From contig NZ_JAOTID010000001.1 of NCBI RefSeq assembly GCF_026163695.1, positions 1 through 64,000 on the forward strand: DNA of 64,000 nucleotides, given 5' to 3'. Under the pieces are notes generated by a model. The model saw only the letters and a list, made by a program, of their open reading frames with translations. It was not told where the DNA came from and searched no databases. This stretch comes from Shumkonia mesophila. Its GTDB lineage: Bacteria > Pseudomonadota > Alphaproteobacteria > Rhodospirillales > Shumkoniaceae. The position numbers and the translations under genes are program-made. Positions 24,877 to 32,871 of this stretch are shown here, piece after piece (within the stretch, counting starts at the first letter, position 1; every line of letters starts with the position of its first letter).

Positions 24877-26613
24877 ATGAGAGGGGTTTCCCCGGTCATG
24901 TCGCGCCTGTTCGCCCTTCCCGCCCTGGGCCTCGCCCTCGGCGTCAGCTTCGCGTTGTGGGGGTGGTTGGGCCGCCCGGTGACGGTGCCCGACGTGCCGG
25001 GCGGGCGGCTGCAATGCGTGTCCTACACGCCCTGGCAGGGCCGCGAGACGCCGCTCAAGCACGAGTACAAGGTGGACGAACGGATCCTTCGCGACTCGCT
25101 GGCCGCGCTGAAACCCTTCACCAACTGCATCCGCCTCTACTCGACCCTCGGCCCCTATCCCGAAGTGGTGCGGATCGCCGACGAGCTGGGCATCGAGGTC
25201 ATGCTCGGCATGTGGATCAGCAAGAAGGAGGCGTTGAACCAGCGCGAGATCGCCTCCGCGCTCGAACTGGCGGCGGCTTATCCCAAGGCGGTGCGCCTGC
25301 TGATCGTCGGCAACGAGGTCCTGCTGCGCCGCGAAATGTCGGGCAACCGCCTGGCCGGCATCATCCGCTCGGTGAGGGAGCGCACGACCCTGCCCATCGC
25401 CTATGCCGACATCCCCCATTTCTGGCTGCGCAACCGGATGGTGGCCGACGCGGTCGACATCGTCGGCATCCACCTCCTGCCCTACTGGGACGATCCGACG
25501 CCGACCACCATCGACAAGGTGCAGGAGCACCTGCGCAACCTCACCGCCAAGGTGCGCGTCGAGTTCCCCGGCAAGCCCCTGCTGATGGCCGAGGTCGGCT
25601 GGCCGAGCGCCGGGCGCACGCGCGGCGGCGCCGTGCCCTCGGTGGTCAACGAAGCGCGCTTCATGCGCGAGTTCACCGTATGGGCGACGGAACAGAAGCT
25701 CGACTACAACCTGATCGAGGGCTGGGACCAGCCGTGGAAGAAGGGGCCCGAAGGCACCGTGGGCGGCTTCTGGGGCATTCTCGATCGCGACCTCGAGCCC
25801 AAGTTCCCGCTGACCGGGCCGGTTTCCGAATGGCCGGCCTGGCGGGGCGCCGCGCTGTTCGCCGCCGCCCTTTCCGGCCTTCTGCTGCTGGCCCCCCTGG
25901 CCGGCGGGCGCCGCCCGACGGCGGTGGGCTGGCTCGGCCTCGGCCTGCTCGGCCCGGCATTGGGCGCGACCCTGGTCGGCCTCGGCCGCATGATGGAAAC
26001 GGTGCCCTACACCCCCTTCGGCACGGTGGGCGTCGCCGGCCTCATGGCGGTGACCGTGTTCGGGGCCGGCCTCATCGCCCTGCACCTGGTGAACGATCCG
26101 GCGGTGGCGGGACTTCGTCCCGCGCCTTTCGACGCCGTCGTCGGCTGGCTTAAGCGGCCGTGGCGGCGGCCCGACGGCGACCTCGTGCTCGGCACCTTCT
26201 GGTGGGCGACCATGGGCGGCGCCGCCCTGATGGCGCTGGCCATCGCCTTCGACGGCCGGCACCGCGACTTCCCGACCCTCGGGATGTGGATTCCCGGGCT
26301 GGCGCTGCTGTGGCACACCCTGCGCACGCGGCCCGTCATCCGGCCCGGCGAGCGCCGCGAGGAAGCCTGGACGACCGCCGCCGTGGGAATCGCCGGCCTG
26401 TTCGGCAACGATTGGTGGGGCAACGTCGAAGGCTGGATGTGGATCGCCGTCTGCCTGCTGCTGGCGGCGCCGGGGCTTGGCGCGAGCTGGGCCGAGGCCC
26501 TACGGCTGGGGCGGCGCCTTTTCCAGCCGGACCAGGCGCAGGCCGGCCACGCAAAAAGCGACCACGGCCGCGCCGGTGTTGTAGAAAATCAGGCCCATCC
26601 CGGCCAGGAATAG
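24877..26613 (+). CDS. GH17-like membrane-bound beta-1,3-glucan hydrolase/transferase
   Basis: The 578-residue protein has an N-terminal anchor helix (FALPALGLALGVSFALWGWL, about residues 10-30) and an extracytoplasmic (beta/alpha)8-type domain to about residue 320. The probable acid/base Glu is in LLIVGNEVLLRR and the nucleophile Glu in LMAEVGWPSAG, both typical of GH17. Several hydrophobic helices then follow, about 325-550. It probably trims or branches a beta-glucan at the membrane surface. An alternative start is ATG 24898. The last about 38 residues lie antisense to the next gene and look unlike a membrane protein end, so the stop may have been displaced. Confidence 0.75.
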   Translation: MRGVSPVMSRLFALPALGLALGVSFALWGWLGRPVTVPDVPGGRLQCVSYTPWQGRETPLKHEYKVDERILRDSLAALKPFTNCIRLYSTLGPYPEVVRIADELGIEVMLGMWISKKEALNQREIASALELAAAYPKAVRLLIVGNEVLLRREMSGNRLAGIIRSVRERTTLPIAYADIPHFWLRNRMVADAVDIVGIHLLPYWDDPTPTTIDKVQEHLRNLTAKVRVEFPGKPLLMAEVGWPSAGRTRGGAVPSVVNEARFMREFTVWATEQKLDYNLIEGWDQPWKKGPEGTVGGFWGILDRDLEPKFPLTGPVSEWPAWRGAALFAAALSGLLLLAPLAGGRRPTAVGWLGLGLLGPALGATLVGLGRMMETVPYTPFGTVGVAGLMAVTVFGAGLIALHLVNDPAVAGLRPAPFDAVVGWLKRPWRRPDGDLVLGTFWWATMGGAALMALAIAFDGRHRDFPTLGMWIPGLALLWHTLRTRPVIRPGERREEAWTTAAVGIAGLFGNDWWGNVEGWMWIAVCLLLAAPGLGASWAEALRLGRRLFQPDQAQAGHAKSDHGRAGVVENQAHPGQE

Positions 26614-26904
26614 GATGGCAAAGCCGAAGTTGCGGGCCGCCGTTTCGTTCCGCACCAGCCACAGCAGGAAGGCCAGCCCGACGACGACGGCACGGCCGGG
26701 CAGCGATTGCGCCGAGACGACGAGCGCGGTGCGCGGCCCGCACCACAGCGGCGCCTTGGCCGATTCGTCGCACAGAATGCCGATGGCAACCGGTTCGATC
26801 CACTCGTAGCGCAGCACCAGACCGACGGCGAAGCCGATCGCGGCCAGCACCAGGGCGCCCAGGATCGGCGCCTCGACGAACAGAACCCGCATCACCCGAA
26901 CCAT
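26500..26904 (-). CDS. Small four-helix membrane protein of unknown function
   Basis: The 134-residue hydrophobic protein has four apparent transmembrane helices (about residues 8-30, 33-45, 70-90 and 95-120) and a C-terminal basic tail. A stretch ESAKAPLWCGPRTALV between helices carries Cys residues. ATG 26904 is chosen; ATG 26892 is also possible. It overlaps the 3' end of the GH17-like gene by 114 bp, tail to tail. I do not recognise the family. Proximity suggests, but does not show, a role with the membrane glycosidase. Confidence 0.6.
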   Translation of the reverse strand: MVRVMRVLFVEAPILGALVLAAIGFAVGLVLRYEWIEPVAIGILCDESAKAPLWCGPRTALVVSAQSLPGRAVVVGLAFLLWLVRNETAARNFGFAILFLAGMGLIFYNTGAAVVAFCVAGLRLVRLEKAPPQP

Positions 26905-26965
26905 CGATCGAACCTTTCCGCCCCGTCCCGCAAGCCGTCGAATGGGGGCGGCCGATCTTAGAGCA

Positions 26966-27637
26966 TTATCCGTTCGCCGAATCAATTCCGATGGCGCTGC
27001 GGCGCTCGCCGCCGGCAGCGGGCAACCCGGCCAGCAGCGCGCGGACGTGGCGGATCTCGTCGTCGTTCACGGTGTGGCCCATGCCGGGGTAGATGCGCTC
27101 GGCGACCTCGGCCCCCAGGCCTTCGAGAACGCCGGTCGATTCCTGGACGCGCCAAAGGGGAATGTGGCCGTCGCGATCGCCGCAGCCGATGAAGAGGGGC
27201 GTGCCGGCCAACGAGCCGGCATAGTCGCGGGCCGTTCCCTTCGGCCCGATCAGGCCGCCGCTCAAGGCCGCCACGCCGCCATAGCGCCGGGCGTGGCGGG
27301 CGGCGTATTCGAGCGCCAGGCAGGCGCCCTGGGAAAAGCCGGCGAGGACGATGCGCTCGGGGGAAAAGCCGGCCCGCCCCAGGTCCGCCACCGTGGCGTC
27401 GACACGGGCCAGCGCCTGGGTCAGTGCCGGCTCGTTGTCGGCGAGCGGAGCCAGGAAGGAATAGGGATACCAGGTGCGCCCGGGCGCCTGGGGGGCCAGG
27501 AAGGCCAGATCCGGCCGCCCCAGGGCTTCCGCCAGCCCCAGCATGTCCTCAGGCCCGGCGCCGCGCCCATGCAGCAGGACGACGGCGCCGGCGGCGCTTG
27601 CCAGCGGCGAGCCGGCCGTGAGGACATCGGCCGTCAT
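26966..27637 (-). CDS. Phospholipase/carboxylesterase-family alpha/beta hydrolase (MhqD-like)
   Basis: The 223-residue cytosolic serine hydrolase has HGRGAGPEDM (oxyanion loop), nucleophile elbow GFSQG (about residue 115), Asp in GCGDRDG and catalytic His in GMGHTV. The family cleaves carboxylic esters or thioesters. Its ATG 27637 overlaps the stop of the dioxygenase gene, so the two are co-translated. The same pairing, an MhqO-type dioxygenase with an MhqD-type hydrolase, is known from quinone/hydroquinone resistance in Bacillus, which suggests detoxification of aromatic electrophiles. Confidence 0.88.
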   Translation of the reverse strand: MTADVLTAGSPLASAAGAVVLLHGRGAGPEDMLGLAEALGRPDLAFLAPQAPGRTWYPYSFLAPLADNEPALTQALARVDATVADLGRAGFSPERIVLAGFSQGACLALEYAARHARRYGGVAALSGGLIGPKGTARDYAGSLAGTPLFIGCGDRDGHIPLWRVQESTGVLEGLGAEVAERIYPGMGHTVNDDEIRHVRALLAGLPAAGGERRSAIGIDSANG

Positions 27638-28566
27638 GCCGCGCCCTCCAGGGCCGGCAGCACCGCTTCGAGTTCCGCCCGGTGCGCCTCCAGGAACGGC
27701 GGCAGCTTGAGCGCGCCACCCAGCGAGGCCAGCGGCTCGTCAATGGCGAAGCCCGGCTGGTCGGTGGCGATTTCGAACAGCGCGCCGCCCGGCTCGCGGA
27801 AATAGACCGAGCGGAAATACTGCCGGTCCTTCTGCTCGGTCACCGCCAGGCGATGATTTTCCGACAGCTTCTTCGCCATCGCCGCCTGGGCGGCGTCGTC
27901 GACGGCGCGGAAGGCGACGTGATGGACCGAGCCCCGCCCCATGCCACCGCGAAGGAACCCCTTGGCCTCGCGGATATCGACGAGGCCGCCGGCCCCGGCG
28001 TCGGCCCGATAGCGGATCCGCGGACCGTCGCGCCCGCTTTCGGCGAAGCCCAGCACGTCGGTCAGGATGGCGCCGGTGGGCGCCGCTTCCTCCAGCATCA
28101 GGGTGACGCCGTGAAAGCCGCGGATGGCGTGCTCGGCGGGGATGCCGTTCGCGCTCCAGGCTGGCTCGGCCTCGGCGCCGGCAACGCCGACCAGGGCCAG
28201 GCGCAAACCGTCGGGATCGGCGAATTCGAGCACCGGCTCGCCGAAGCGCCGGACCGGCGCGTCAACCGCCACGCCCTTCTCGATCAGCCGTTGCGTCCAA
28301 TAGCCGATGGCCGCCGCCGGCACCCGGAAGCCGGTTTCCTGCGTCAGCCCGACGCCGGCGCGCCCGGCGCCCGCATGCTCCCACGGAAAAAAGGTGAGGA
28401 TGGTGCCGGGCGAGCCCGCCTCGTCGCCATAATAGAAATGATAGGTGCCGGGATCGTCGAAGTTGACCGTCTTCTTGACGAAGCGCAGGCCCAGGGTGCG
28501 GGTGTAGAAATCGAGGTTGCGCGCCGCATTGCCGGCGATCGCCGTCACATGATGGATGCCTGACAT
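27634..28566 (-). CDS. VOC-family ring-cleaving dioxygenase (MhqO-like)
   Basis: The 310-residue protein has two vicinal-oxygen-chelate modules: GIHHVTAIAGNAARNLDFYT at the start with the first metal His, and GSVHHVAFRAVDD (about residue 215) with the second His. The metal Glu is in YFREPGGALFEIATD. The length and motifs match the MhqO/YkcA-type family that opens hydroquinone-like rings. ATG 28566 is preceded by AAAGGATC. It is the first gene of a two-gene leftward operon with the hydrolase. The true substrate is unproven. Confidence 0.88.
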   Translation of the reverse strand: MSGIHHVTAIAGNAARNLDFYTRTLGLRFVKKTVNFDDPGTYHFYYGDEAGSPGTILTFFPWEHAGAGRAGVGLTQETGFRVPAAAIGYWTQRLIEKGVAVDAPVRRFGEPVLEFADPDGLRLALVGVAGAEAEPAWSANGIPAEHAIRGFHGVTLMLEEAAPTGAILTDVLGFAESGRDGPRIRYRADAGAGGLVDIREAKGFLRGGMGRGSVHHVAFRAVDDAAQAAMAKKLSENHRLAVTEQKDRQYFRSVYFREPGGALFEIATDQPGFAIDEPLASLGGALKLPPFLEAHRAELEAVLPALEGAA

Positions 28567-28703
28567 GATCTGATCCTTTCATCCCGTCCGGTGGCGGGAT
28601 CCCGTTGTCGCAACCTTATATCGCGCTGCCGGAATCAGGAAACAATCGGCGCAAAAATCACAAGACTGTCGCCAAAATATGGACAATCTTCGGCCGGCGA
28701 CGC

Positions 28704-29621
28704 TTAGGCCCCGGGCAGCGGGATGAACTCGCTTTCCCCCGGCACCGGCCGGAAGCGCCCGCTCTTCCAATCCTCCTTGGCCTCCTCGATGCGCTCGCGG
28801 CGCGAGGAGACGAAGTTCCACCAGATGTGGCGCGGACCTTCCAGCGCGGCGCCGCCCAGCAGCATCAGGCGGGCGGCGCGGGTGGCCCGCACGGCGATGC
28901 GGTCGCCCGGCCGGAAGACCAGCAATCGCGGCCCCTCGAAGCGATCGCCGGCCACCTCGACCTCGCCCTCCACCACATAGACGGCCCGTTCCTCGTGGTC
29001 GGCATCCAGGGGCACGCTGGCGCCGGCATCGAGCATCACCTCGACGTAGAACCACTCGGACAGCCGCCCCACCGGCGAAGTGACGCCGAAGGCCGACCCG
29101 GCGATCACGCGTGCCCACGCCCCGCCGTCTTCGACGACCGGCAGGACGGCGGCGTCGAAGTGCTGAAAGCCGGGATCCGTTTCCTCGTGCGCGGCGGGCA
29201 GCGCGATCCAGCTTTGGATGCCGAACATCCCCTCGCCCGTCTGGCGGGCGGCGCCGGGCGTGCGCTCGGAATGGGCGATGCCGCGCCCGGCCGTCATCAG
29301 GTTCATCTCGCCGGGACGGATCTCCAGCGCGTTGCCCTCGCTGTCCCTGTGCATGATGCGGCCGTCGAAAAGATAGGTGACCGTGGCCAGCCCGATGTGT
29401 GGATGCGGCCGGACGTCCATGCCCTGGCCGCCGAGGAACTGCACCGGCCCCATCTGGTCGAAGAAGATGAAGGGCCCGACCATCTGCTTCTGCCCATGCG
29501 GCAGGGCGCGGCGCACGGCAAAGCCGCCAATGTCGCGGGCGCGGGGCACGACGACGAGATCGAGCGCGTCGCACGAGCGCTTGTCGCCCAGCACGGGGTC
29601 CTGACCGGGCATCCAGCTCAT
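28704..29621 (-). CDS. Pirin family protein
   Basis: The 305-residue bicupin of the pirin family carries the N-terminal metal motif GMDVRPHPHIGLATVTYLFDG with the His ligands and the following MHRDSEG and RGIAHSER (His and Glu). Some pirins are quercetin 2,3-dioxygenases acting on flavonoid or quinone-like rings. ATG 29621 with GGGAGG upstream is used in preference to an upstream start at 29654. It lies upstream of, and co-oriented with, the ring-cleavage pair, so an aromatic or quinone stress context is plausible. Expression as a separate transcript cannot be excluded (137-bp gap). Confidence 0.9.
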   Translation of the reverse strand: MSWMPGQDPVLGDKRSCDALDLVVVPRARDIGGFAVRRALPHGQKQMVGPFIFFDQMGPVQFLGGQGMDVRPHPHIGLATVTYLFDGRIMHRDSEGNALEIRPGEMNLMTAGRGIAHSERTPGAARQTGEGMFGIQSWIALPAAHEETDPGFQHFDAAVLPVVEDGGAWARVIAGSAFGVTSPVGRLSEWFYVEVMLDAGASVPLDADHEERAVYVVEGEVEVAGDRFEGPRLLVFRPGDRIAVRATRAARLMLLGGAALEGPRHIWWNFVSSRRERIEEAKEDWKSGRFRPVPGESEFIPLPGA

Positions 29622-29711
29622 GGCGATCCTCCCTGGAAGATGTGCTTTCCACATGTGCGCCCGAAAGGCGCCCGTTCAAGACCCCGCAAGGCCGCGACGG
29701 CGACGTTGGTT

Positions 29712-31349
29712 TTACGGCTGCGGCCGGCCGATGCGGGCGATGGCGGCCTTGACGCGGGCCAGGGCGGCGGGGGCGACGGAAAGAGAGCGCAGACCGAGGT
29801 CGAACAGGCGATCGAGGTAGCGGGGATCGCCGCCCATGTCGCCGCACAGGCCGACCTCGCACCCGGTCTTGAGGCCATGCGCGACGACCCGCTCGATCAG
29901 GCCCAACACGGCCGGGTGGTCGGGCCGGGCCAGCGCCTCGAGGTCGCGGGCGCCGCGCGAAACCGCCAGGGTGTACTGGATCAGGTCGTTGCTGCCGATG
30001 CTGTAGAAGTCGGCGTCGAAGTCCTCGATGGCGAGCGCCGCGGCCGGCACCTCCACCATGATGCCCAGCGCCACCTTGCCGAAGCCGATGCGATGGGTCT
30101 TGAGATCGCGGCGCACCTTGTCGAGAAGGTCGCGCACCGCCGCCACTTCGTCGGGAGACGTGACCATCGGCAGCATGACGCGTACCGGCCCGAGGGCGGC
30201 GGCGCGCAACAGCGCGCGCAACTGCACACGAAAGACGGCGGGATGGCGCAGCGACAGGCGCACGCCGCGCCAGCCCAGGAAGGGGTCGGGCTCGTTCTCG
30301 GGCGACAGGCCGGCGATCGGCTTGTCGCCCCCGCCGTCCAGCGTGCGGAAGGTGACCGGCCGGCCGGCCGCCCATTGGATGATGCGTTCGTAGGCCTCGA
30401 ACTGCCGCCGCTCGTTGGGCGGACGGCCGGCACCCTGGAACAGAAACTCGGTGCGCACCAAGCCGACGCCGTCGCAGTGGGAAGGCTCCAGGCCGTCGAG
30501 ATCGGTCGGCCCGGCCACGTTGATCCCGACCCACACCCGCTCGCCCTCCGCCGTCACCGCCGGCCCCGGCAAGTAGAGTGCGACCTGGCCGGTCCGCTCG
30601 GAGAAGGCGATGGCCCGCCGCTCGAAGGCGGCCCTCTCGGCGGCCGGGGCATCGAGCACCAATTCGCCCCGCTCGGCATCCAGCAGGGCAGGCGCCCCGT
30701 CGACGAGGCCGGCGCCGCCGGCGAGCCCGACCAGCATCGGCACACCCTTGGCGCGGGCCAGCATGGCGACATGGCTGGAGCGGCTGCCGCCAGTCAGCGC
30801 GAGACCGCCGCCGTGGCTCCAGTCGATTTCGAGAAAGCGGGTGGGGCCGATATCCTCGGCGACAAGGATGGCGCCCAGGGGAGGCACCGCCGGCCGCCGG
30901 CCCAGCAGCAGGCGCGCCACCCGGTCGCGGACATCCCGCGTATCCGAATCGCGGGCCGTCAGGTAGGGAGCGTCCGCCGGCGCATCCACGGCATCGTCGA
31001 CGGCGACCGTCGCGTTCCAGGCCTGCGCCGCCGAAGCGCCGGCGGCGATGGCGGCGTGAACGGGACCGATGAGGGTCTTGTCCTCCAGGATGCGGAGCTG
31101 GATGTCGAGGATATGGGCCGATTCGGGTTCGGGAGTTTTCGCAATCAGCCGGGCGATGTCGCGGCGGGCCGCCTCCATCGCCCGTTTCAGGCGGCGGCGT
31201 TCCTTGTGCGGCGTGGTGGCGGCAACATCGGCCGTCCGCTCCTGGGGCGTCAGGAGAAAGACCGTTCCCGCCGCCAGGCCTTCCGAGGCGACCACTCCCC
31301 GCCAGTGGCGCTCCGCCGCCCTGGCCGCCCTGCCCCCGATCTTCGGCAC
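29712..31349 (-). CDS. Phosphoenolpyruvate-protein phosphotransferase (PTS enzyme I-like)
   Basis: The 545-residue protein is a PTS enzyme I without the N-terminal GAF domain of PtsP. It has a helical HPr-binding part, then the phosphohistidine loop GGSRSSHVAMLARAKGVPM (about residue 210). The PEP-binding barrel follows, with DGVGLVRTEFLF, FRTLDGGGDKP, GWRGVRLSL and FYSIGSNDLIQYTLA. It transfers phosphate from PEP to an HPr-like carrier. GTG 31349 is chosen because GGAG lies 8 nt upstream and the family start (GVVASEGLAAG) follows closely. No HPr or EIIA gene is present in the window, so its partner lies elsewhere. Confidence 0.88.
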   Translation of the reverse strand: MPKIGGRAARAAERHWRGVVASEGLAAGTVFLLTPQERTADVAATTPHKERRRLKRAMEAARRDIARLIAKTPEPESAHILDIQLRILEDKTLIGPVHAAIAAGASAAQAWNATVAVDDAVDAPADAPYLTARDSDTRDVRDRVARLLLGRRPAVPPLGAILVAEDIGPTRFLEIDWSHGGGLALTGGSRSSHVAMLARAKGVPMLVGLAGGAGLVDGAPALLDAERGELVLDAPAAERAAFERRAIAFSERTGQVALYLPGPAVTAEGERVWVGINVAGPTDLDGLEPSHCDGVGLVRTEFLFQGAGRPPNERRQFEAYERIIQWAAGRPVTFRTLDGGGDKPIAGLSPENEPDPFLGWRGVRLSLRHPAVFRVQLRALLRAAALGPVRVMLPMVTSPDEVAAVRDLLDKVRRDLKTHRIGFGKVALGIMVEVPAAALAIEDFDADFYSIGSNDLIQYTLAVSRGARDLEALARPDHPAVLGLIERVVAHGLKTGCEVGLCGDMGGDPRYLDRLFDLGLRSLSVAPAALARVKAAIARIGRPQP

Positions 31350-31459
31350 CCCCAAGACTCCATCCGCACCTGGGCACGAACGCCCGTCTCGGGCCAAGGG
31401 TAGGGGGGAAACGAAGACAAGAAAAGGGATCTCGCGCCGGCACACGCCCCCGCAGGCCG

Positions 31460-31618
31460 TCACCGCCTGGCGATGATCCAGATGGCGTGCACGATGCCCG
31501 GGATATAGCCCAGCAGCGTCAACAGGATGTTCAGCCAGAAGTGCAGGCCCAGCCCGACCTGGAGGAAGACGCCGAGCGGCGGCAGCAGAATCGCGAAGAT
31601 GACACGGATGATGTCCAA
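31460..31618 (-). CDS. YqaE/Pmp3-family small membrane protein
   Basis: The 52-residue hydrophobic peptide has two transmembrane helices. Its core, ILLPPLGVFLQVGLG and then ILLTLLGYIPGIVHAIW, is diagnostic of the YqaE/Pmp3 (UPF0057) family and its length matches the family exactly. The start is TTG 31618 with GGGAGG 8 nt upstream; no ATG gives a family-length product. Pmp3 proteins are linked to membrane potential and salt or cold stress. Confidence 0.88.
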   Translation of the reverse strand: MDIIRVIFAILLPPLGVFLQVGLGLHFWLNILLTLLGYIPGIVHAIWIIARR

Positions 31619-31851
31619 GGCAGGGGCCTCCCGAAGGTGACGGCCCGCCGGAACGGACCTGCCAATGGAAACCGTGGAACGGATGGGAAGGTTCCGCTGC
31701 GGTTTTCCCGCGTCGGCAACCCTTTTTTGCGGGAACAATATGCGGCTCGTGCGGTTCGCCTCGTGGAGAATGTGCGGTTCCGCCGCGACGCGAACCCTGC
31801 CGCCCCGCCAATCAACACCATCGCGCCCATTCGCAGACAGGAGGTGTAGGT

Positions 31852-32613
31852 TTGACGCAATCGGATGCGACGAAGCAGATCTTCAGACAAATCGTGCCCC
31901 CCCGATATCGCGGAGCCATCCGCAGCTATGCCGCCCGGGCGGCCCACTTCGGCACCCGGCGGTTCTGTCCGTGCTGCAACAGCCACGTCCGGCAGTTCGG
32001 CCCCTATGGCGAGCAGCCGCGCTCGGACGCCATGTGCCCGGTCTGCGGGGCGCTGGAGCGTCACCGGCTGTCCGCGATGTTTCTGAACCGGCGCCAAGAA
32101 CTGCTGGCCGGCTTAAAGCGCGTCCTGCACGTCGCCCCGGAACCGCCGGTCGAGCGGGTGTTGCGTAGATGGACGCAGGAATCCTACATCTCCTTCGACC
32201 TGTCCGAAGACAACGTCCTGGTACAGGGCGACCTCACCGGCATGCCGTTTCGCTCGCAGTCCTTCGATGCGATCTATTGCAGCCACGTGCTGGAGCACGT
32301 GCCGGACGACCTGAAGGCGATGAACGAGCTGCGCCGGGTCTTGCGGCCGGGCGGCTGGGCGATCATTCAGGTGCCGATCACCCGCCAGGCCACCTTCGAG
32401 GATACGTCGATCACGGACCCCGAGCGCCGCCGGCAACTGTTCGGCCAGCGCGATCACGTGCGGGTCTACGGCTACGACTTTCCCGACCGTCTGGCGCGGG
32501 CCCGTTTTTCGGTCAGCATCGAACGGCCGCAAACGGGCCTCGGGCGCAAAACGATGACCCGCTGCGGGCTCAACACCAAGGAAAACATCTTTTTCTGCAC
32601 GAAGGCGCACTGA
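31852..32613 (+). CDS. Class I SAM-dependent methyltransferase with N-terminal zinc-ribbon cysteines
   Basis: The 253-residue protein has an N-terminal CPCC...CPVC cluster (about residues 37-65) resembling a zinc ribbon. The methyltransferase fold has a degenerate motif I region (VLHVAPEPPVE), DLTGMPF (Asp of motif II/III), DAIYCSHVLEHVPDD (motif IV) and ELRRVLRPGGWAIIQVP (motif VI). TTG 31852 is the start because a perfect AGGAGG sits at 31839-31844 with 7-nt spacing and no ATG is nearby. Similar proteins occur among envelope polysaccharide or lipid modifiers. The substrate is unknown. Confidence 0.82.
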   Translation: MTQSDATKQIFRQIVPPRYRGAIRSYAARAAHFGTRRFCPCCNSHVRQFGPYGEQPRSDAMCPVCGALERHRLSAMFLNRRQELLAGLKRVLHVAPEPPVERVLRRWTQESYISFDLSEDNVLVQGDLTGMPFRSQSFDAIYCSHVLEHVPDDLKAMNELRRVLRPGGWAIIQVPITRQATFEDTSITDPERRRQLFGQRDHVRVYGYDFPDRLARARFSVSIERPQTGLGRKTMTRCGLNTKENIFFCTKAH

Positions 32614-32651
32614 CGGCCGGGCCTCCCGGCCTGGCGAACCCGCAAAAAAAA

Positions 32652-32673
32652 CCGGGCCAACAAGTTGGCCCGG
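32652..32673 (-). terminator. Rho-independent terminator for the leftward tctCBA operon
   Basis: CCGGGCCAAC (32652-32661) and GTTGGCCCGG (32664-32673) form a perfect 10-bp stem. On the minus strand it is followed by eight U residues (A-tract 32644-32651), which makes a good terminator for transcription from tctA. On the plus strand only CGAGTTTT follows, so termination of the methyltransferase transcript is weaker but possible. Confidence 0.75.
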
Positions 32674-32871
32674 CGAGTTTTACAGGGAGGCTTCACGTCT
32701 GGGAGACGCTGGACCCGGCGTCCTAGGACCCGGGCCCAAAATTCGGGCATCGCGCCCGAACAGGTGAAAAATTAGTCGCATCCCGGCGAAAGGTCCAATG
32801 CCCGCTCGGCAGGGCAGCCATGCGGTTTCGGAAGGGCCCACGGCGAGCAGGACGCGCCTTGCCCTTTCTCC

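Noticed and set aside
23533-26316. Open frame of over 900 codons on the minus strand across manA and the glycosidase gene
   Set aside because: It is composed of Arg/Gly/His/Gln-rich low-complexity translation, typical of antisense frames in GC-rich genes. The plus strand holds clear enzyme motifs.
28605-31403. Open frame of over 900 codons on the plus strand opposite pirin and PTS enzyme I
   Set aside because: This is a shadow frame; the minus-strand proteins have intact family motifs throughout.
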